DNA of 64,000 nt, taken from NCBI RefSeq assembly GCF_002019595.1, contig NZ_KV917369.1:2806624-2870623 (forward strand), written 5' to 3'. The DNA comes from Priestia abyssalis. GTDB lineage: Bacteria; Bacillota; Bacilli; Bacillales; Bacillaceae_H. Shown in pieces: positions 26,505-34,798 of this stretch. A program made the translations under genes and the position numbers. Within the stretch, counting starts at the first letter, position 1. Every line of letters starts with the position of its first letter. Below the pieces are notes generated by a model that was not told the DNA's origin, made no database searches, and worked only from the letters and a program-made list of their open reading frames with translations.

Positions 26505-27935
26505 TTAGCTCTGCTTCCTTCTTTCTGTCAGTATGCTCATTAACAAAAATGCTATGAGCGAGAACAATACAGGCAGTACTACCGTATGCATACCAAATGG
26601 ATTCGGCATGAACATGTGAATCAAAATATAGCTCACCATACCGATCACCATCGAAGCAATCGCCCCGTATTTATTGCCTCTGCTCCAATACAATCCGAGG
26701 ACAATCGGCCAAATGAAGACAGCCTCCAGTCCGCCGAAAGAAAATAGATTAAACCAAATGAGCAGTTCAGGCGGCTTGATTGCAAATAGAAACACGAGAA
26801 TGCCCACAATCGTCGTCGCAGCAAAGCTCCACTTTTTCACCTGTTTTTCGCTTGCTTCCGGGTTCACATAATTTAAATAGATATCCTTTACAATTGCAGA
26901 ACTGACGAGCAGCAAAATGGAATCCACTGTTGACATAATGGCAGCCATCGGGGCAGCCAACACGATTCCCGCCAGCCACGCAGGCAGCACTTCCATGGCA
27001 AGTAAAGGCATCACCTTATCGCCCTCTTCCACTCCAGGCATGACGGCACGGGCAAAGACGCCCGTTAAGTGCATGCCAAGCATGATGGCCCCCACTACCA
27101 CTGTTCCGATCATCATCGCCTGATGCATCGCTTTTGAATCACGATAAGACATGGCCCGTACGGCAATTTGCGGTAAACCGACGACCCCTACCCCTACTAA
27201 AATCCAAAATGAAGATAGATAAAGCGGTGTAAGAGAACCGTCGGCTCCAAAGGGGGTAATCAACCTCGGATTTTCTTGAACGAGCTCCTTCATGATGGCT
27301 TCAACGCCGCCCCCGGCTATAACGGTTCCAATAAGCAGTACTACCGTACCGAACAGCATGACAATCCCTTGGACGGTATCTGTGATTACTACCGCACGGA
27401 ATCCCCCAATGGCCACGTAAACGAGGACAGAAACGGCGAAAATCGATAAAGCAGCCGGATAGGAAATGCCGACCAATGACTCGATTAAACGAGCTCCGCC
27501 CACCCATTGCGCCGCAAGCGAAGCGAATAAAAAAATAATAATGCTGACAGCGGCCAACACTACGACAACTGTACTCTCATAACGATTCTTTAAAAAGTCA
27601 ACCAGCGTAACGGCTTTCATTTTCCTTGACACAATCGCAAACTTTTTTCCTAGAGTCGTTAAAACGAAATAGCCGGTTACGACCTGTATAACGGACAACA
27701 ACACCCATCCAAGTCCTGTTTGATAAGCAGTTCCAGGTCCACCTATAAAACTGCTCGCACTGCCATATGTAGCGACCATCGTCATCGCTAAAATAAAACC
27801 GCCGAGCTCACGTCCTCCAAGAAAGTACTCCTGAACAAAATTATTGGATGCATTCACTTTTTTGTTCGTCATAAAACCAATGACATACACAACAGCAAGA
27901 AAAAGAAGGAGCGGAATCACAACTGCCCAATTCAT
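26505..27935 (-). CDS. panF: Sodium/pantothenate symporter
   Basis: This 476-residue protein of the sodium:solute symporter family has about 13 membrane segments. The segment FLGGRELGGFILAMTMVATYGSASSFIGGP and the later GFRAVVITDTVQGIVML are typical, and the closest match I recognise is PanF, which imports pantothenate with sodium. Its ATG overlaps the stop of the upstream yhdT-like gene by four bases (ATGA), giving translational coupling. The yhdT-panF pair is also known in enterobacteria. No riboswitch or operator is visible. Confidence 0.88.
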   Translation of the reverse strand: MNWAVVIPLLLFLAVVYVIGFMTNKKVNASNNFVQEYFLGGRELGGFILAMTMVATYGSASSFIGGPGTAYQTGLGWVLLSVIQVVTGYFVLTTLGKKFAIVSRKMKAVTLVDFLKNRYESTVVVVLAAVSIIIFLFASLAAQWVGGARLIESLVGISYPAALSIFAVSVLVYVAIGGFRAVVITDTVQGIVMLFGTVVLLIGTVIAGGGVEAIMKELVQENPRLITPFGADGSLTPLYLSSFWILVGVGVVGLPQIAVRAMSYRDSKAMHQAMMIGTVVVGAIMLGMHLTGVFARAVMPGVEEGDKVMPLLAMEVLPAWLAGIVLAAPMAAIMSTVDSILLLVSSAIVKDIYLNYVNPEASEKQVKKWSFAATTIVGILVFLFAIKPPELLIWFNLFSFGGLEAVFIWPIVLGLYWSRGNKYGAIASMVIGMVSYILIHMFMPNPFGMHTVVLPVLFSLIAFLLMSILTERRKQS

Positions 27936-28225
27936 GATGCATCCCCCTCCTTCTCATCATCAAACGGAAGATCGGTAAAAAAGTGTTTAACCATGAAAAT
28001 AACTAATAAAACCATGACAATGAACCCAAGAATGCAGCTATAAAAAAACCATGCGGGAAAACCCAATATGTATGTATATTCTTCGACAGGTCCGCCGCCC
28101 ATTCCGTAGGCGAATCCAAACCACCAAAGAAAATGAAAGACAGCCAATCCGATTCCAATTTTCACTTCTCGATGAGCAATGGGAAAGCGCCAGTCCTTCT
28201 CTTGTTGCTTTTTCTTATTTTTCAT
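27932..28225 (-). CDS. yhdT: YhdT-family membrane protein
   Basis: This 97-residue protein has two hydrophobic segments (about 25-45 and 60-85) with conserved WRFPIAHREVKIGIGLAV and GGGPVEEYTYILGFPAWFFY. This is the YhdT (DUF997) family, nearly always found before panF or another SSS transporter and probably an accessory subunit. Its stop overlaps the panF start. The start ATG 28225 has GGAG upstream. Confidence 0.88.
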   Translation of the reverse strand: MKNKKKQQEKDWRFPIAHREVKIGIGLAVFHFLWWFGFAYGMGGGPVEEYTYILGFPAWFFYSCILGFIVMVLLVIFMVKHFFTDLPFDDEKEGDAS

Positions 28226-28454
28226 CCATTTACTCCTTTCTGCACTAAAAGATTATAGTACGTTTTGCCGAAGTGCTCTATCCTTTCCGTTGAAGTTGAA
28301 ATACTCGAATAATTAAAAAAACAAGACGTGTTCCATTTTACATAATTTTCATAAAACAAGAAACCTTTTCTTTTTATTTTGTCCTTTCTTTTCCTTATTT
28401 AATGGCAAAAGGTCAAAGACGTGATAAACTAACAAAGGATTTTGGAAAATTGAG

Positions 28455-29033
28455 GTGTTTTTTATTAAACGTAAATGGATATGGGGAATCAGTTTCCTTA
28501 TTGGTTTGTATGTACTCGCCGTTTCTGTTTTCATGTACAGTGCCGCACATGACGCACCACCGAAGAAAGCTGAATATCTCATCGTACTCGGTGCGAAAGT
28601 AAACGGCTCTGATATGTCACTCAGTTTATATAACCGGGCAGAGGCAGCTCTTCGCTATTTGCAGAAAAATCCCGAAACAAAGGTCATCGTAACTGGCGGA
28701 AAAGGACACGGGGAGCATATTACGGAAGCAGAAGCCGTGGAAACATACTTGTTGGAGAACGGGATTGGGGACAATCGGATTTTGAAAGAGGACAAATCGA
28801 CCTCAACGTTTGAAAACTTTTTATTCGCTAAAGAATTTATCCCTGACTTACATGCGGATGTCGTCATCGTGAGCAATGATTTTCACTTGTTTCGCGCACG
28901 AATGATCGCCAAACGGCTTGGGTACATGAACGTCCACACGTTGGCGGCCCCTACCCCGAATGTCGTCAAAATCCAAACGTATGCACGGGAATATGCAGCG
29001 ATTTTAAAATCCTATATGTGGGATCGACCGTAA
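28455..29033 (+). CDS. YdcF/SanA-family protein (DUF218)
   Basis: This protein of about 190 residues has one N-terminal membrane segment and a DUF218 domain: LIVLGAKVNGSDMSLSLYNR, TKVIVTGGKGHGEHITEAEA and VSNDFHLFRARMIAKRLG are the conserved blocks. The domain faces the outside and has been linked to envelope or vancomycin tolerance (SanA) and to SAM binding (YdcF). The start is uncertain. GTG 28455 lies inside the only Shine-Dalgarno (GAGGTG), while an ATT at 28464 sits six bases after it and would begin the protein at KRKWIWGISFLIG. A terminator follows directly. Confidence 0.82.
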   Translation: MFFIKRKWIWGISFLIGLYVLAVSVFMYSAAHDAPPKKAEYLIVLGAKVNGSDMSLSLYNRAEAALRYLQKNPETKVIVTGGKGHGEHITEAEAVETYLLENGIGDNRILKEDKSTSTFENFLFAKEFIPDLHADVVIVSNDFHLFRARMIAKRLGYMNVHTLAAPTPNVVKIQTYAREYAAILKSYMWDRP

Positions 29034-29072
29034 AAAAACGAGAGAAGAGGCCTTTGCCCCATCTCTCGTTTT
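29034..29072. terminator. Convergent terminator
   Basis: AACGAGAGA and TCTCTCGTTTTT form the stem between the convergent DUF218 and SDR genes, with A-rich and T-rich flanks suiting both strands. Confidence 0.85.
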
Positions 29073-29822
29073 TCAATGTTCGTAAATCATTTTTCGCGTC
29101 ATTCCGCCGTCAACCACCAAATTGATACCCGTGACGAAATCATTATCCCTGGAAGTCAGATATAAGCACGCCCGGGCGATATCTTCCGGTTTTCCGACCC
29201 GCTTGGACGGATGCTGGTCATGATCAATATCCCTTAGTTCCTCATAATTGCCTGTCTCTATCCAGCCTGGTGAAATGGCATTCACGGTGATGCGGTCCTC
29301 GCTGAATGATACGGCCAGTGCATGGGTAAGGGCAAGGATGCCTCCTTTTGTCGCTGCATACGCTTCTGAATTTGGTTCAGACATGGCTGCTCTCGTTGAA
29401 GCAATATTGACGATGGAACCTCCCTCCTCATTCTCCTTTATATAACGTGCCGCTTCGCGGGAACAAAGGAATACGCTGCGAAGATTGGTGTTGATGACAT
29501 CATCCCACTCTTCGATGGTCAGCTCATAAGGAGATTTCCATCTGGATACACCTGCATTATTGACCATAATGTCGATGGAACCATATGTATCATAAGCGAC
29601 TTTCATCAAACGGATAATGTCTTCCTCTTTCCGGACATCCGTTTGGACAAATATTCCTTTTCCATTTTGCTTGTGTAATTCTTCAACTACATTTTGGCCG
29701 GCTTCTTCTGTTATATCCGCAACTACGACATTTGCTCCTTTTTCGGCATATGCTGCAGCGAGCCCTTTTCCGATTCCGTTCGCTCCGCCTGTGATGACGA
29801 CGACCCGGTCTTTAAATTCCAT
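29073..29822 (-). CDS. Short-chain dehydrogenase/reductase
   Basis: This is a classical SDR of 249 residues. The cofactor motif is TGGANGIGKG, followed by NNAG, the active-site Ser in NIASTRAAMSEP and YAATK (Tyr and Lys of YxxxK). An Asp after beta-2 (VVADITEE) suggests NAD rather than NADP. The C-terminal GLY-rich region is DFVTGINLVVDGGMTRKM. It resembles glucose dehydrogenase-like SDRs, but the substrate cannot be read from sequence. It lies at the border of the catabolic island without a GTATAC operator in front. Membership in that pathway is uncertain. Confidence 0.9.
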   Translation of the reverse strand: MEFKDRVVVITGGANGIGKGLAAAYAEKGANVVVADITEEAGQNVVEELHKQNGKGIFVQTDVRKEEDIIRLMKVAYDTYGSIDIMVNNAGVSRWKSPYELTIEEWDDVINTNLRSVFLCSREAARYIKENEEGGSIVNIASTRAAMSEPNSEAYAATKGGILALTHALAVSFSEDRITVNAISPGWIETGNYEELRDIDHDQHPSKRVGKPEDIARACLYLTSRDNDFVTGINLVVDGGMTRKMIYEH

Positions 29823-30049
29823 TATCTTACCTCCTCTGCGAATTGAGTGTCCATTAGCTCATGGACCTCGTTTTCAGTTATCAAAACATAGTAAAAATAT
29901 ATATGATTTTCTCGTCAAATCAAATTAAAAAGCGCTCTCAAATGCCAACTCATGGTATTTAAGGCGCCTTTATTTTTGATGTTCTCTTGTCAGCATTTCC
30001 TACAACCCTTTATGAATCATATGATCAAGCGAAAGGGATTACGAAGGGA

Positions 30050-30253
30050 TTACGAAGTTTGCTTTTGAACAGTTCCGTGCGGATCATACAGCCAACGTCT
30101 CTTTTTTAACTGGGACGGTTTATGAGCATAATAAACATTGGCGATGGCTTGATCGTCACACACTGAACATTTCCTCCCGCTCGGAGCTTTCTGAATATGA
30201 GGCGTATCCAAAACCCGTAACGCTTTTGTGATATGTTTACTGCAGATCCACAT
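30050..30253 (-). CDS. Small CxxH/CxxC protein
   Basis: This 67-residue protein has CSKHITKAL near the N-terminus and KCSVCDDQAIANVYYAHKP in the middle, that is CxxH and CxxC pairs that can hold one zinc. It resembles the family of small CxxH/CxxC proteins found in Bacillaceae. GGAGG lies just before the ATG at 30253. It sits 62 bases after the ferredoxin gene on the same strand and may be co-transcribed. Its function is unknown. Confidence 0.7.
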   Translation of the reverse strand: MWICSKHITKALRVLDTPHIQKAPSGRKCSVCDDQAIANVYYAHKPSQLKKRRWLYDPHGTVQKQTS

Positions 30254-30315
30254 TTCCTCCCACCCCTGCCTATTTGATTTTTTTCGAATCCTTTTTGATG
30301 GTCTATATGACCGCT

Positions 30316-30666
30316 TTATTTCGCAGCAGGCACTTCCTGTTTTAATTTGTCCGGTTTTCTCTTTTTCACTTGAGTCGTCGTTTCTTCATCCCAAGAAATC
30401 GCAATGTCACCCTTTGTGACAAATGTCTGGCACCCTAAACGATACCCTTTTTCCAGCCATTCTTCGCCTAGTTTTCTGCGCTCTTGCACTTTTACCTTAT
30501 CCAGGAATTCGGCCCCTTCTTCCGCCTTAAATACACATTGGCCGCAAATTCCCCCTCCACATCGATTCGGAAGATCTCCATCATAACGTAAAGACATTCT
30601 AAGAATATTTGAATCTTCCGGTACTTCCAATACTTTTCCACTAGTGACGAAATGAATGTTAGGCAT
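30316..30666 (-). CDS. Plant-type [2Fe-2S] ferredoxin 1
   Basis: This 116-residue ferredoxin has the cluster pattern RCGGGICGQC plus a distant cysteine in LGCQTF, giving CX4CX2C...C. A basic tail (VKKRKPDKLKQEV) extends beyond the fold. Such proteins deliver electrons to oxygenases. ATG 30666 follows AGGAGG by seven bases; the open frame upstream of it is not needed. A TNGTATACNA operator lies 28 bases upstream and is shared with the divergent nadX-like gene. A second, different ferredoxin of the same type is encoded at 40075-40407. Confidence 0.9.
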   Translation of the reverse strand: MPNIHFVTSGKVLEVPEDSNILRMSLRYDGDLPNRCGGGICGQCVFKAEEGAEFLDKVKVQERRKLGEEWLEKGYRLGCQTFVTKGDIAISWDEETTTQVKKRKPDKLKQEVPAAK

Positions 30667-30693
30667 CTGTTTATTCCTCCTTTTTTCTCCTCT

Positions 30694-30811
30694 TGGTATA
30701 CAATATACCATGTTTATAATTTTCTGACAATATAAAAATGTGAAAAATTCAATATTTTCACTTATTTTATTGTTTTATAAAGCTCCTATCGATATAATTT
30801 TAGGTATACCA
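30694..30811. promoter_or_regulatory. Two GTATAC operators between ferredoxin 1 and nadX-like gene
   Basis: TGGTATACAATATACCA (30694-30710) is a palindrome with 7-bp arms and lies just upstream of ferredoxin 1. AGGTATACCA (30802-30811) lies 44 bases before the nadX-like gene. Both fit TNGTATACNA, the half-site logic (TNGT...ACNA) known for FCD-type GntR regulators. A GntR/FCD gene is next door at 31855-32544. Confidence 0.75.
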
Positions 30812-30854
30812 AATACACACACAGAAAATTCTGTTATGTATTAGAAAGGCGGAG

Positions 30855-31667
30855 ATGATGGTGTTAAAAGTTGGAATCATTGGATATGGAGCAATTGGAA
30901 AAGATGTAGCTCAGTATATAAGAGAGAAAAAGGCGGGAGATGCGGAATTAACGGCCTTGCTCGTTCGCAGCAAAGAAAAGTATCAAGAATTGGAACAGGA
31001 CGGATATATCGTCTGTGACGACGAGCAAGCATTCTTTCAATTAGGTTTGGATGTCATAGTCGAAAACGCCGGTCATGAAGCGGTCTATCAATATGCGGAA
31101 AAAGCACTCTTGACAGGAAGTGATTTTGTGGTCGTGTCTGTCGGGGCCTTCGCTGACGCACAATTGCTGGACCGGGTCCAAAAAGCAGCAGAACAGTACA
31201 AAACCCGGCTCATCCTGCCTTCAGCAGCGATTGCCGGGTTAGATCGAGTAGCGGCTTCTATGTTCAACACACTTGATGAGGTAAAGCTTGTAACACGTAA
31301 ACCGCCGAATGCCTGGCGCGGGACGATCGCGGAAGACAAAGTCGATTTAGATACAGTGGCAGAGCCTGTTTGCATTTATAAGGGAACGGCAAGGGAATCT
31401 TCTAAACTATTTCCCGAAAGCACAAACGTATCCGCTGCATTGAGCCTTGCCGGTATAGGGTTTGACGAGACGAAAGTAGAGGTATATGTGGATCCTTCCT
31501 TAAAAAAGAACACCCACCAAATCATTGTAAAAGGGTTTTTCGGGGAAGCGGAGATTAAAGTCCAAAACACGCCTTCTGCCGATAACCCTAAATCCGGTTA
31601 CATCGTTGCCATGAGTATATGCAAGGCGCTTAAGAATCTTACCTCACCTATTTTAATCGGGATTTAA
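30855..31667 (+). CDS. Aspartate dehydrogenase-like protein (NadX family)
   Basis: This 270-residue NAD(P)-dependent enzyme begins VLKVGIIGYGAIGKDVAQYI, a Rossmann GxGxxG motif. It contains LPSAAIAGLDRVAAS and RKPPNAWRGT, typical of the aspartate dehydrogenase domain (DUF108) protein family. Characterised members oxidise L-aspartate to iminoaspartate or oxaloacetate plus ammonia, or run in reverse. Several starts are possible (ATG 30855, ATG 30858, GTG 30861) behind GGCGGAG. A GTATAC operator lies upstream. In this island it may release ammonia from, or aminate, a pathway intermediate. A role in NAD synthesis is the alternative, but nadA and nadC are absent here. Confidence 0.83.
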   Translation: MMVLKVGIIGYGAIGKDVAQYIREKKAGDAELTALLVRSKEKYQELEQDGYIVCDDEQAFFQLGLDVIVENAGHEAVYQYAEKALLTGSDFVVVSVGAFADAQLLDRVQKAAEQYKTRLILPSAAIAGLDRVAASMFNTLDEVKLVTRKPPNAWRGTIAEDKVDLDTVAEPVCIYKGTARESSKLFPESTNVSAALSLAGIGFDETKVEVYVDPSLKKNTHQIIVKGFFGEAEIKVQNTPSADNPKSGYIVAMSICKALKNLTSPILIGI

Positions 31668-31744
31668 TTCTATATACGTTACACGTCACATATTCCTTCC
31701 GAAGAGGGACATTCACAATCAGGCATTTAGACAACTTGAATGTG

Positions 31745-31805
31745 CCCTCAAGGGTTCGTCTAGAAAATTGGGCATGGCCGTTCTTTGGTCATGCCCAATT
31801 TTCTA
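31745..31805. repeat. R3 copy a: hairpin behind nadX-like gene
   Basis: CCCTCAAGGGTTCG precedes a long stem TAGAAAATTGGGCATGGCC / GGTCATGCCCAATTTTCTA with loop GTTCTTT. The same leader and a stem with the same ends (TAGAA...TTCTA) occur at 34678-34780 and 61717-61826, where a further hairpin is present. Probably a terminator for nadX. Confidence 0.75.
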
Positions 31806-31827
31806 AATCAATTTATATAGATAAAAA

Positions 31828-31856
31828 CAGGCTGCTCAAAAGTCGCAGCCTGTTTC
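31828..31856 (-). terminator. gntR terminator
   Basis: AACAGGCTGC and GCAGCCTGTT form the stem at the end of the GntR gene, with AT-rich sequence (TTTTTATC) beyond it on the minus strand. Confidence 0.75.
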
Positions 31857-32544
31857 ACTCTTTCCCTTTATTTCGTTTTTCTCTCAGTTTTTCAATGTAA
31901 TTGATATACGCTTTTTTGGAGTTTTCGATATGAATCTTCATTAAATACTCCGCCATTTCCGCTTCTTTATTGCGCAGCGCCTTCATGATTTCGATATGTT
32001 CCCGTAATGACTCTTTTCTTCTCCCCGGTGTTTCGTACCCCATATTGGCTGACATATGTATGTAGTCAGTAAGGCCGGATAGAATTTCAAACAATTTTGG
32101 ACTTTTAGCCGATTTGTTAAGGAGATGGTTCATTTGAATATGCTCACTATTAAAATGTTCTTCGGATTTTGCTTCCAGTTCCATGAGCTGCTCAATTTTT
32201 TGGTCAAGCTCTTTTTGTGTTTCCTCATCCATTCTTTGCGCGGCCAGTTTTGCGGCCAGCACTTCCAAAGAAGAGAGAATGGTAAATACTTCAATCACTT
32301 CATTTTCAGAAATATTCGAGACGACGACCCCTTTGCGCGGAACGGTCTTTACGAATCCCTGTGATTCTAGGCGAAACAACGCCTCACGGATTGGGGTACG
32401 GCTGATGTTCAACTTTGCCGCAAGCTCTCTCTCGATCAACCGGTCTCCCGGTTTATACTCTCCTTCGAGAATGAGCTCTTTTAAATACCGGTATGCATGT
32501 TCTCGAATCGATAACAGATTGTCTTCCTTCCACTTCATATCCAT
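31855..32544 (-). CDS. GntR-family regulator, FCD subfamily
   Basis: This protein of about 229 residues has an N-terminal winged helix (REHAYRYLKELILEGEYKPG, then ERELAAKLNISRTPIREALF) and an all-helical FCD effector domain. His residues in SEHIQMNHLLN and LREHIEIMKAL are candidates for the metal or carboxylate-ligand site. FCD regulators such as FadR and LldR recognise TNGT...ACNA sites and respond to organic acids. ATG 32544 has AGGTG six bases upstream. It lies among genes carrying GTATAC operators and is the best candidate for their regulator; its own promoter shows no clear site. Confidence 0.9.
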   Translation of the reverse strand: MDMKWKEDNLLSIREHAYRYLKELILEGEYKPGDRLIERELAAKLNISRTPIREALFRLESQGFVKTVPRKGVVVSNISENEVIEVFTILSSLEVLAAKLAAQRMDEETQKELDQKIEQLMELEAKSEEHFNSEHIQMNHLLNKSAKSPKLFEILSGLTDYIHMSANMGYETPGRRKESLREHIEIMKALRNKEAEMAEYLMKIHIENSKKAYINYIEKLREKRNKGKE

Positions 32545-32756
32545 CTTCTTCACCTGCTTCTTATAAAATACTCCTATTTCTACCTTCTGAGCGGTCTAAC
32601 GCATAACAGCGTACAATCGTTGTGTAGTTGGAATAAGTGTAACAACATTTTAACAAAAGAAACATCTATTTTGCTCGATTCAAAAAAATTTTATGTATAA
32701 TTTATGTAAAAGGCTGGCCTATCAGTCCCCAAAAGGAAGATCATCTTGTTTTTGAA

Positions 32757-32863
32757 CTGAAATGAACCTTCGAATCTCCCTTAATTTTTAATGAATTTTT
32801 CGTGACGGTTCACTTTCAGGAGAATGACGGGGAAGCATGATTTCATGCTTCCCCGTCATTCCC
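32757..32863. repeat. R1 copy e: divergent conserved hairpin plus second hairpin
   Basis: The R1-like part (32757-32819) has arms CTGAAATGAACC and GGTTCACTTTCAG around AATCTCCCTTAATTTTTAATG. The second hairpin (32823-32860) pairs AATGACGGGGAAGCATGA with its exact complement and abuts the stop codon of the short chrA gene. It probably terminates the chrA pair. Confidence 0.75.
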
Positions 32864-33393
32864 TATGAGAGAAAGATTCCTCCGTAAAACAACGCACAAA
32901 CAATGACAATGGATGGATGAACTTTCAGCTTATTCAACGTTAAATAACTGGCTGCAGCCAAAAACAGAAGATGAAAAATTCCGCTATGCTCAAAGGCTGT
33001 CAAAAAGAATTGATAAGCCATGACGGCAAGCAGCACCGCGATGATCGGCTGCACCGATTTCGTCATAAGCTTTACTCTTGGAGAACCTTTAAACAAATCC
33101 ACAAATTTGAACAGTATGATGACCGCAATGGCAGAAGGAAGAATCGTAGCAGCCAGCGCCAGCACTGCTCCCAACACTCCACCTGCTTCGTAGCCGATAA
33201 ACCCTGCCATTTTCGTGGCAATCGGACCAGGTAATGCATTCGCAATCGCTAAAACATCACCGAACTCCCGTAACGTCATCCATCCATATTGATTAACGAC
33301 TTCATTTTGCAGTAATGGAATGATAGCGGGTCCCCCGCCGTATCCTAATAAATTAGCAATGAAAAAGGCCAAAAAGATCTCCCAATAAATCAT
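32863..33393 (-). CDS. Chromate transporter, short form (second of pair)
   Basis: This is a half-size ChrA-family protein of 176 residues with about five or six membrane segments. The family motif FIANLLGYGGGPAIIPLLQNE and the segment ANALPGPIATKMAGFIGYEAGG are present. Short ChrA proteins work in pairs, one for each half of the full-length protein. Its start overlaps the stop of the partner by four bases. The family exports chromate. Within this island the pair may instead carry another oxyanion, but that is conjecture. Confidence 0.88.
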   Translation of the reverse strand: MIYWEIFLAFFIANLLGYGGGPAIIPLLQNEVVNQYGWMTLREFGDVLAIANALPGPIATKMAGFIGYEAGGVLGAVLALAATILPSAIAVIILFKFVDLFKGSPRVKLMTKSVQPIIAVLLAVMAYQFFLTAFEHSGIFHLLFLAAASYLTLNKLKVHPSIVIVCALFYGGIFLS

Positions 33394-33986
33394 ACACTCT
33401 TTTCCTTTCTTTCCATCATGACATCGCCAGACTTAGCAGAAGCCTTCTCTTTACGCACCGCAATAATAAAAGCGGATAACAGGGAAACGGCAATCAATAT
33501 GCCTGGATGAATGCCGAAAAATTGGATAAGCCCTAAAGAAACGACGGATAATGTCAGCATTTTGGATAGTCCGAACCCTTTGCGGCCATTCTCGAAAAAT
33601 CGATAAGCCATCTCTGCCAGCATAAATCCGATGACAGGAGTGACCCCTTGAACCATGCCGCTGACAAACGGAGACTCCCGAAACGCATAAAGCACGCCCA
33701 ACAAACCAAGCATAGCAATGATGGACGGGAGAATATGGGCAAGGATCGCTACCGTTGCACCTATCCCCCCCTTTACTTTATACCCGATATAAGCTGCCAT
33801 TTTTGTAGCAATGGGACCTGGCAGCGTATTGGCTAATGCCAAAATTTCCCCAAATTCTTCTTCTGTCATCCATTTATATTTTTGGACTGCCTCGTACTCA
33901 ATCAATGGAATGGTAGAGGGGCCGCCGCCATATCCAGTCACACCTGTACGAGCAAACCCAACTGTCAAATCAATATAAGGTTTCAA
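33390..33986 (-). CDS. Chromate transporter, short form (first of pair)
   Basis: This half-size ChrA protein has about 198 residues. It starts at TTG 33986 behind AAGGAGA (five-base spacing) and reads (M)KPYIDLTVGFARTGVTGYGG; the open frame to 34046 lacks a better site. It carries ALANTLPGPIATKMAAYIGY, matching its partner. A hydrophilic tail ends in MMERKEKSV. It lies 101 bases after the GlcG-like gene on the same strand. Confidence 0.88.
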   Translation of the reverse strand: MKPYIDLTVGFARTGVTGYGGGPSTIPLIEYEAVQKYKWMTEEEFGEILALANTLPGPIATKMAAYIGYKVKGGIGATVAILAHILPSIIAMLGLLGVLYAFRESPFVSGMVQGVTPVIGFMLAEMAYRFFENGRKGFGLSKMLTLSVVSLGLIQFFGIHPGILIAVSLLSAFIIAVRKEKASAKSGDVMMERKEKSV

Positions 33987-34086
33987 TCCAATCTCCTTCT
34001 TCCTTCGACAAGAATGATACTTTCTTTTCAAAAAAAAGGACCTCATGTCGCCTTACGATGTCACAAAGCCTGAGGTCCTGCATTCT

Positions 34087-34566
34087 TTATTTTTTTATAT
34101 CGGCGTCTGTAACGACTTCAAGTCCGTCTTTTTCTACATAGGTTTGCAAGGCTTGTAAAGCTGCCGTTCCGACCGCTGTATCCTGCTCCCCATTTCCGCC
34201 GCTGACCCCGATTCCGCCAATCACTTCCCCGTTGACAACAATGGGAAATCCTCCAACAAAAATCGCAAACTTTCCAGGAAGCATTTGCTGGATACCAAAC
34301 GCTTCATTGCCTGGAAGTGCAGGACCATTCGGCTCTGTATTGAAAAGATGGGTAGAACGTTTATGCCCGGAAGCCGTGTAAGCCTTGGCGATAGCAATTT
34401 CAGGTCCGGTAATGCGGGCACCGTTCATTCTTTCAAGCGCAATGACATTTCCGCCGTCATCCACGATAGCAATCGTCTCCAAAACATTGATTTCTTCCGA
34501 CTTTTTCTTGGCCGCTTCAATCATTAATTTCGCTTCTTCTAATTCTAACTTTAAAACGGTTTTCAT
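34087..34566 (-). CDS. GlcG/HbpS-like haem-binding family protein (DUF336)
   Basis: This 159-residue GlcG/HbpS-fold protein has the conserved VDDGGNVIALERMNGARITG, IGIAKA-like IAIAKAYTA and FVGGFPIVVNGEVIGGIGVSGG blocks. Proteins of this fold bind haem or cobalamin in some cases. GlcG is often encoded with glycolate or diol-degradation enzymes, but its role is not settled. GGAGGGAATCC precedes the ATG at 34566. It lies between the aldehyde dehydrogenase and the chromate transporter pair on the same strand. Confidence 0.85.
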   Translation of the reverse strand: MKTVLKLELEEAKLMIEAAKKKSEEINVLETIAIVDDGGNVIALERMNGARITGPEIAIAKAYTASGHKRSTHLFNTEPNGPALPGNEAFGIQQMLPGKFAIFVGGFPIVVNGEVIGGIGVSGGNGEQDTAVGTAALQALQTYVEKDGLEVVTDADIKK

Positions 34567-34677
34567 TTGGATTCCCTCCTAATTTTGATTTTCTTATATA
34601 TCCCACTTCATAACTCGACACGCCTTCGTTTTATCAAGAAATATTCACAATTGGCGACCCAGACACCTGGAACCCGC

Positions 34678-34780
34678 CCTCAAGGGTTCACCTATGCGGA
34701 TGGCGCCAACCCCGGAAGGGGGGTGACAGCCGCTTAGGTCTAGAACGTTCTGCATGGCCGTTCCATGCGAACGTTCTAGA
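34678..34780. repeat. R3 copy b: two hairpins behind the aldehyde dehydrogenase gene
   Basis: CCCTCAAGGGTTCA is followed by hairpin 1 (34691-34738, CCTATGCGGATGGCGCCAAC paired with its near complement) and hairpin 2 (34739-34780, TCTAGAACGTTCTGCATGG / CCATGCGAACGTTCTAGA). Hairpin 2 lies 18 bases beyond the aldehyde dehydrogenase stop. The copy at 61717-61826 has a nearly identical hairpin 1 and a different hairpin 2. Confidence 0.8.
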
Positions 34781-34798
34781 TCGATCTATATAGATAGA

